Assembly (NCBI GenBank): GCA_964625525.1
Contig: CAZVEE010000120.1
Span: 1-7,909, forward strand
DNA length: 7,909 bases
Direction: 5' to 3'
DNA from: CAZVEE01 sp964625525
Lineage (GTDB): Bacteria > Pseudomonadota > Alphaproteobacteria > JAJFIK01
Positions within the stretch are counted from its first letter, which is position 1. Each line of letters opens with the position of its first letter. The notes beneath the pieces are model-generated. The model saw nothing but the letters and a program-made list of their open reading frames with translations. It was not told where the DNA came from and made no database searches. Shown one piece after another: positions 4,580 through 7,909 of this stretch. A program made the translations under genes and the position numbers.

Positions 4580-7255
4580 TCAGGACGCCTCGGCCAGGGC
4601 CCGCAGCCCATCCTGGATCGCCGCGAGGCCGGCGTCGGCCTGCGCGGGGTCGGCGCCACCGGCCTGAGCCATGTCGGGCCGGCCGCCGCCGCCCTTGCCG
4701 CCCAAGGCTTCCGAGCCCAGCTTCACCAAATCGACGGCATTGAACCGCGCGGTTAGGTCGTCGGTCACGCCCACGGCCACAGCGACCTTGGCATCTTCAA
4801 CCGCGACAAAGGCTACTACGCCGGTGCCCACCTTTTTCTTGGCGTCATCAATGAGACCGCGCAGGGCTTTCGCAGAGACCCCATCCAGGCGCTTGGCGAT
4901 CAGCTTAACGCCGCCCACCTCGGCAATATCATCGCCGTCCCCTGCGCCACCGCCGCCAAGGGCCAGCGCTTTTTTGGCGTCAGCAAGCTCGCGTTCGAGG
5001 CGTTTGCGCTCCTGCATCAGACCTTCCAGGCGCGCAGGCACATCGCCCGGCGTGGTTTTGAGCAACAGGGCTGCGTCCTTCAGGATCTGGTCCTGGTCGT
5101 TGAGATACGTCCGTGCGCCCTCGCCCGTCATGGCCTCGATGCGGCGCACGCCGGCAGAGACCCCGCCTTCCGACAGGATCTTGAACAGGCCAATTTCGCC
5201 GGTGCGCCCCACATGGATGCCCCCGCACAATTCGATCGAATAGGCGTGGCCCGGACGCGTGCTGGCCGCATCGGTCGCCATTGTCAGCACGCGGACCTCA
5301 TCGCCGTATTTCTCACCGAAAAGGGCCAGCGCCCCCGCCTCAATGGCCTCATCCGGTGTCATCAAACGGGTGGTAACCTCACCGTTCTGGCGGATCTTGG
5401 CGTTCACCTCCGCTTCGACGGCCGCCATTTCCTCCGCGCTCAGCGCTTTGGGATGGGAGATGTCGAAACGCAGCCGGTCCGGCGAGACCAATGAGCCTTT
5501 CTGCGTGACATGCTCGCCCAGGCGACGGCGCAGAGCCTCGTGCAGCAAGTGGGTCGCGGAGTGATTGGCGCGAATCGCCGTTCGGCGCTCGGCGTCCACG
5601 ACCATGTCTACCTCATCGCCGACGGCCAGGCGCCCGGCGCGCACGGTGGCTTTGTGCGCGAAGACCGTGCCCAATTTCTTCTGTGTGTCGGTGACGGCAA
5701 TGTCGGTCGTGGTACCAGCGCGGATCACCCCGGTGTCGCCCACCTGCCCGCCGGATTCGCCGTAAAACGGCGTCTGGTTCACGATGATGTCCACCACGTC
5801 GCCGGCCTCAACCGCTTCGACGCGCTCACCGTCCTTGACCAAGGCGGTGACCACCGCTTCGGCGCGCTCGCCCGCATACCCGAGGAAATCCGTGGCGCCC
5901 ACATCGTCCTGGAGCGTAAACCATAAGGCTTCGGTGGCGGCATCGCCGGAGCCGCTCCAGGCCTTGCGAGCCTCGGCGCGCTGGCGCTCCATCGCGGCGT
6001 CAAAGCCTGCCATATCCACGCCGATCCCGCGCGCGCGCAAAGCGTCTTGGGTGAGATCCACGGGAAAACCATAGGTGTCGTACAGTTTGAACGCCACGTC
6101 CCCAGAGAGTGCACCGCCTTCGGCCAGATCCGCCGTTTCCTCGTCCAGGAGCTTGATGCCGCGCTCCAGGGTCTGGCGGAAACGGGTTTCTTCCAACTTC
6201 AGCGTTTCGGTGACGAGGGCGCGGGCGCGCTCCAATTCCGGATAGGCATCACCCATTTCCTGCAACAGCGCCGGCACAAGCTGCCACATAAGCGGCTCGG
6301 GCGTGCCCAGCAAATGCGCGTGCCGCATGGCCCGGCGCATGATCCGGCGCAGCACATAGCCGCGCCCGTCATTGGCCGGCAGCACCCCATCGGCAATCAG
6401 AAAGCTGGACGCGCGCAAGTGATCAGCGATGACGCGGTGGCTTGCCAGCGCCTCCCCCGCCGCCGGGGCCTTCGACAGTTCGACAGATGTGTCGATCAGC
6501 CGGCGGAAGAGGTCGATATCGTAATTGTTGTGCACCCCTTGCAGGACCGTGGTCAGACGCTCCAGCCCCATGCCGGTATCGATAGAGGGCTTGGGCAGGT
6601 CGATGCGCTTGTCCGCCGTCACCTGTTCAAACTGCATGAACACCAGGTTCCAGATCTCGACAAAGCGGTCGCCGTCCTCGTCCGGGCTGCCGGGCGGGCC
6701 ACCGGGGATCTCCGGCCCGTGATCGTAGAAAATCTCTGAACACGGACCGCACGGCCCCGTATCGCCCATGGCCCAGAAATTGTCTTTGGTCCCGATGCGG
6801 ATGATCCGGTCATCCGGCAGACCCGCAATCTTGCGCCACAGGTCAAAGGCGTTGTCATCGCTCTCGAACACGGTGACAAGCAGGCGGTCCGGATCAAGCC
6901 CTAGCTCGCGAGTGACCATGGTCCAGGCGTGGGTGATGGCCTCGTCCTTGAAATAATCACCGAAGGAGAAGTTCCCCAGCATCTCAAAGAAGGTGTGGTG
7001 GCGGGCCGTATAGCCCACATTGTCCAGATCATTGTGCTTGCCACCGGCGCGCACACATTTCTGAGACGAGGCCGCGCGGGTGTAGTCCGCGGTTTCAGCG
7101 CCCGTGAACAGGTTCTTGAACGGCACCATGCCCGCATTGACGAAGAGCAGCGTCGGGTCGTTTTGCGGCACCAGCGGTGCGGAGGGCACCACGGTGTGAT
7201 CCTGGGCGGCGAAATAATCGAGGAAAGTTTTGCGGATCTCTCTCAGGCTGGTCAT
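4580..7255 (-). CDS. alaS: Alanyl-tRNA synthetase
   Basis: Cytoplasmic class II synthetase that charges tRNA-Ala with alanine and hydrolyses mischarged Ser- or Gly-tRNA-Ala. The 891 residues are close to the usual bacterial length (E. coli 876). The catalytic domain covers about 1-250, with TRAASSQKCVRAGGKHNDLD at 59-78 and FEMLGNFSFGDYF near 90-102. The tRNA-binding region contains GRGYVLRRIMRRAMRH (297-312). The editing domain has its four zinc ligands: His565 and His569 (HSATH), Cys677 and His681 (CGGIH). The C-terminal domain has the glycine-rich GGKGGGGRPDMAQ signature from 852. ATG at 7255-7253 follows AGAGG five bases upstream. It lies 202 bases downstream of recA on the same strand and may be read partly from the recA promoter. 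It looks intact and ordinary. Confidence 0.98.
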   Translation of the reverse strand: MTSLREIRKTFLDYFAAQDHTVVPSAPLVPQNDPTLLFVNAGMVPFKNLFTGAETADYTRAASSQKCVRAGGKHNDLDNVGYTARHHTFFEMLGNFSFGDYFKDEAITHAWTMVTRELGLDPDRLLVTVFESDDNAFDLWRKIAGLPDDRIIRIGTKDNFWAMGDTGPCGPCSEIFYDHGPEIPGGPPGSPDEDGDRFVEIWNLVFMQFEQVTADKRIDLPKPSIDTGMGLERLTTVLQGVHNNYDIDLFRRLIDTSVELSKAPAAGEALASHRVIADHLRASSFLIADGVLPANDGRGYVLRRIMRRAMRHAHLLGTPEPLMWQLVPALLQEMGDAYPELERARALVTETLKLEETRFRQTLERGIKLLDEETADLAEGGALSGDVAFKLYDTYGFPVDLTQDALRARGIGVDMAGFDAAMERQRAEARKAWSGSGDAATEALWFTLQDDVGATDFLGYAGERAEAVVTALVKDGERVEAVEAGDVVDIIVNQTPFYGESGGQVGDTGVIRAGTTTDIAVTDTQKKLGTVFAHKATVRAGRLAVGDEVDMVVDAERRTAIRANHSATHLLHEALRRRLGEHVTQKGSLVSPDRLRFDISHPKALSAEEMAAVEAEVNAKIRQNGEVTTRLMTPDEAIEAGALALFGEKYGDEVRVLTMATDAASTRPGHAYSIELCGGIHVGRTGEIGLFKILSEGGVSAGVRRIEAMTGEGARTYLNDQDQILKDAALLLKTTPGDVPARLEGLMQERKRLERELADAKKALALGGGGAGDGDDIAEVGGVKLIAKRLDGVSAKALRGLIDDAKKKVGTGVVAFVAVEDAKVAVAVGVTDDLTARFNAVDLVKLGSEALGGKGGGGRPDMAQAGGADPAQADAGLAAIQDGLRALAEAS

Positions 7256-7335
7256 GGCTGCCTCTCAGCCACGCGGGCACGGCCTTAAGGGCCGCCTGCT
7301 CCCGCGCGCGCATCTGCATGGTCGGGGTCACACGT

Positions 7336-7360
7336 GACCGGGCCCGCTTGGGCCCGGGTC
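7336..7360 (-). terminator. GC-rich hairpin between recA and alaS
   Basis: CCGGGCCC (7338-7345) and GGGCCCGG (7350-7357) form a perfect 8-bp stem with a 4-base loop; two further pairs follow after a one-base bulge. It lies about 100 bases past the recA stop on the minus strand. No T-run follows in that direction (TCACGTGTGACC), so it may be a weak terminator, a leader structure of alaS, or both. An adjacent GGTCA/TGACC hairpin (7326-7339) competes for four of its bases. Confidence 0.4.
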
Positions 7361-7440
7361 AAGGAGGTTCAGCCGTCAGATGTAGAGCATTTCGCCCGCA
7401 ACGCCAAAGGGTGCGCTGGCGCCGTGGGAGGGCGCGCCCG

Positions 7441-7464
7441 CATGCTTAGCCACATGCTTAGCCA
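7441..7464. repeat. Perfect 12-bp tandem duplication across the recA stop codon
   Basis: CATGCTTAGCCA occurs twice head to tail (7441-7452 and 7453-7464). On the minus strand this gives GGC TAA GCA TGT GGC TAA. The real stop (7460-7458) is followed four codons later by an identical in-frame TAA. This looks like a small slippage duplication and leaves the protein unaffected if the downstream copy is the new one. Confidence 0.9.
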
Positions 7465-7909
7465 TCGGCCGCGGCGGGACCATCCTCGTCCAGGTCATCG
7501 CCCTCTTCTTGATTGAGGAGCAGGTCCTCGGCGATGAGGCCCGCATTCTGGCGGATCGCATGTTCGATACGCGCGGCCATGTCCTCATGATCGCGTAAGA
7601 ACTGCTTGGCGTTTTCCCGGCCCTGGCCGATGCGTTGGCTGTCGAAGGAGTACCAGGAGCCTGATTTTTCCACCACATTGGCCTTCACCCCCAGATCGAC
7701 AAGCTCGCCCATCTTGGAAACGCCTTCGCCATACATGATGTCGAATTCCACCTGCTTGAAAGGCGGGGCCACCTTGTTCTTGACCACTTTCACGCGGGTC
7801 TGGTTGCCCACCACTTCGTCGCGGTCCTTGATGGCCCCGATGCGGCGAATATCGAGGCGCACGGAGGAATAGAACTTCAAGGCGTTACCGCCGGTGGTGG
7901 TCTCGGGGC
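7458..7909 (-). CDS. recA: RecA recombinase, C-terminal part (5' end beyond the window)
   Basis: RecA forms ATP-dependent filaments on single-stranded DNA, drives strand exchange, and triggers LexA self-cleavage in the SOS response. The window holds about 149 codons from PETTTGGNALKFYSSVRLDIRR, which is the DNA-binding loop L2 region (about E. coli residue 206), to the stop. Downstream markers are the GNQTRVKVVKNKVAPPFK and EFDIMYGEG segments, GSWYSFDSQRIGQGRENAKQ, and a normal acidic tail (QEEGDDLDEDG). The ATPase Walker motifs lie beyond the window edge. Codon 7880-7878 is TTG, an internal leucine rather than a start: homology continues upstream to the edge. The gene lies upstream of alaS in the same direction. 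Confidence 0.97.
   Translation of the reverse strand, partial: PETTTGGNALKFYSSVRLDIRRIGAIKDRDEVVGNQTRVKVVKNKVAPPFKQVEFDIMYGEGVSKMGELVDLGVKANVVEKSGSWYSFDSQRIGQGRENAKQFLRDHEDMAARIEHAIRQNAGLIAEDLLLNQEEGDDLDEDGPAAADG

Noticed and set aside
5213..6739. Plus-strand open frames of 138-230 codons opposite alaS
   Set aside because: They lie opposite the fully conserved alaS coding sequence and read as frame-mirrors of it, with no ribosome-binding sites or recognisable motifs.
7095..7331. Minus-strand 78-codon frame starting GTG in the recA-alaS gap
   Set aside because: It runs out of frame into the alaS coding region, has no Shine-Dalgarno, and its residues inside alaS are simply the shifted reading of that gene.

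Overview
The window is GC-rich, almost fully coding chromosomal DNA from an alphaproteobacterium. The gene content, the GAAC/GTTC-type motif and the intergenic palindromes resemble Caulobacterales/Maricaulales-type genomes (Maricaulis/Oceanicaulis relatives). That placement rests on family resemblance recalled from memory, not on a search.

Layout. The first 940 bases hold the 3' part of icd (dimeric, eukaryote-like NADP isocitrate dehydrogenase), reading rightwards. It carries an in-frame TGA at 59-61 exactly where relatives have a conserved cysteine. A hairpin follows. Next, also rightwards, is an exported S9-family serine peptidase (1060-3228) with a complete Ser/Asp/His triad. After a 149-base gap with several regulatory-looking elements comes the most unusual gene (3378-4340). 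It encodes an exported, extremely Arg- and Cys-rich protein built from seven tandem modules of about 30 residues, each with the pattern CC-x13-C-x12-C, and it ends at a strong rho-independent terminator. A 239-base convergent gap then carries two imperfect palindromic elements. Leftwards on the minus strand lie complete alaS (alanyl-tRNA synthetase, 4580-7255) and, upstream of it, the 3' end of recA (7458 to the window edge).

How they fit together. icd (TCA cycle), alaS (translation) and recA (recombination/SOS) are housekeeping genes, and recA followed by alaS is a familiar alphaproteobacterial order. The accessory part is the S9 peptidase plus the Cys-rich repeat gene. Both products are predicted to leave the cytoplasm, but nothing in the sequence shows that they act together. 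The gap before the repeat gene contains an exact GAAC-N7-GAAC motif, the form of the alphaproteobacterial LexA (SOS) box. It also has a hairpin covering the ribosome-binding site and a 15-codon upstream reading frame overlapping the start codon. This gene is the best candidate for an undescribed system; no function can be assigned from sequence alone. No gap exceeds 300 bases, and I saw no tRNA, rRNA, CRISPR array or insertion sequence.
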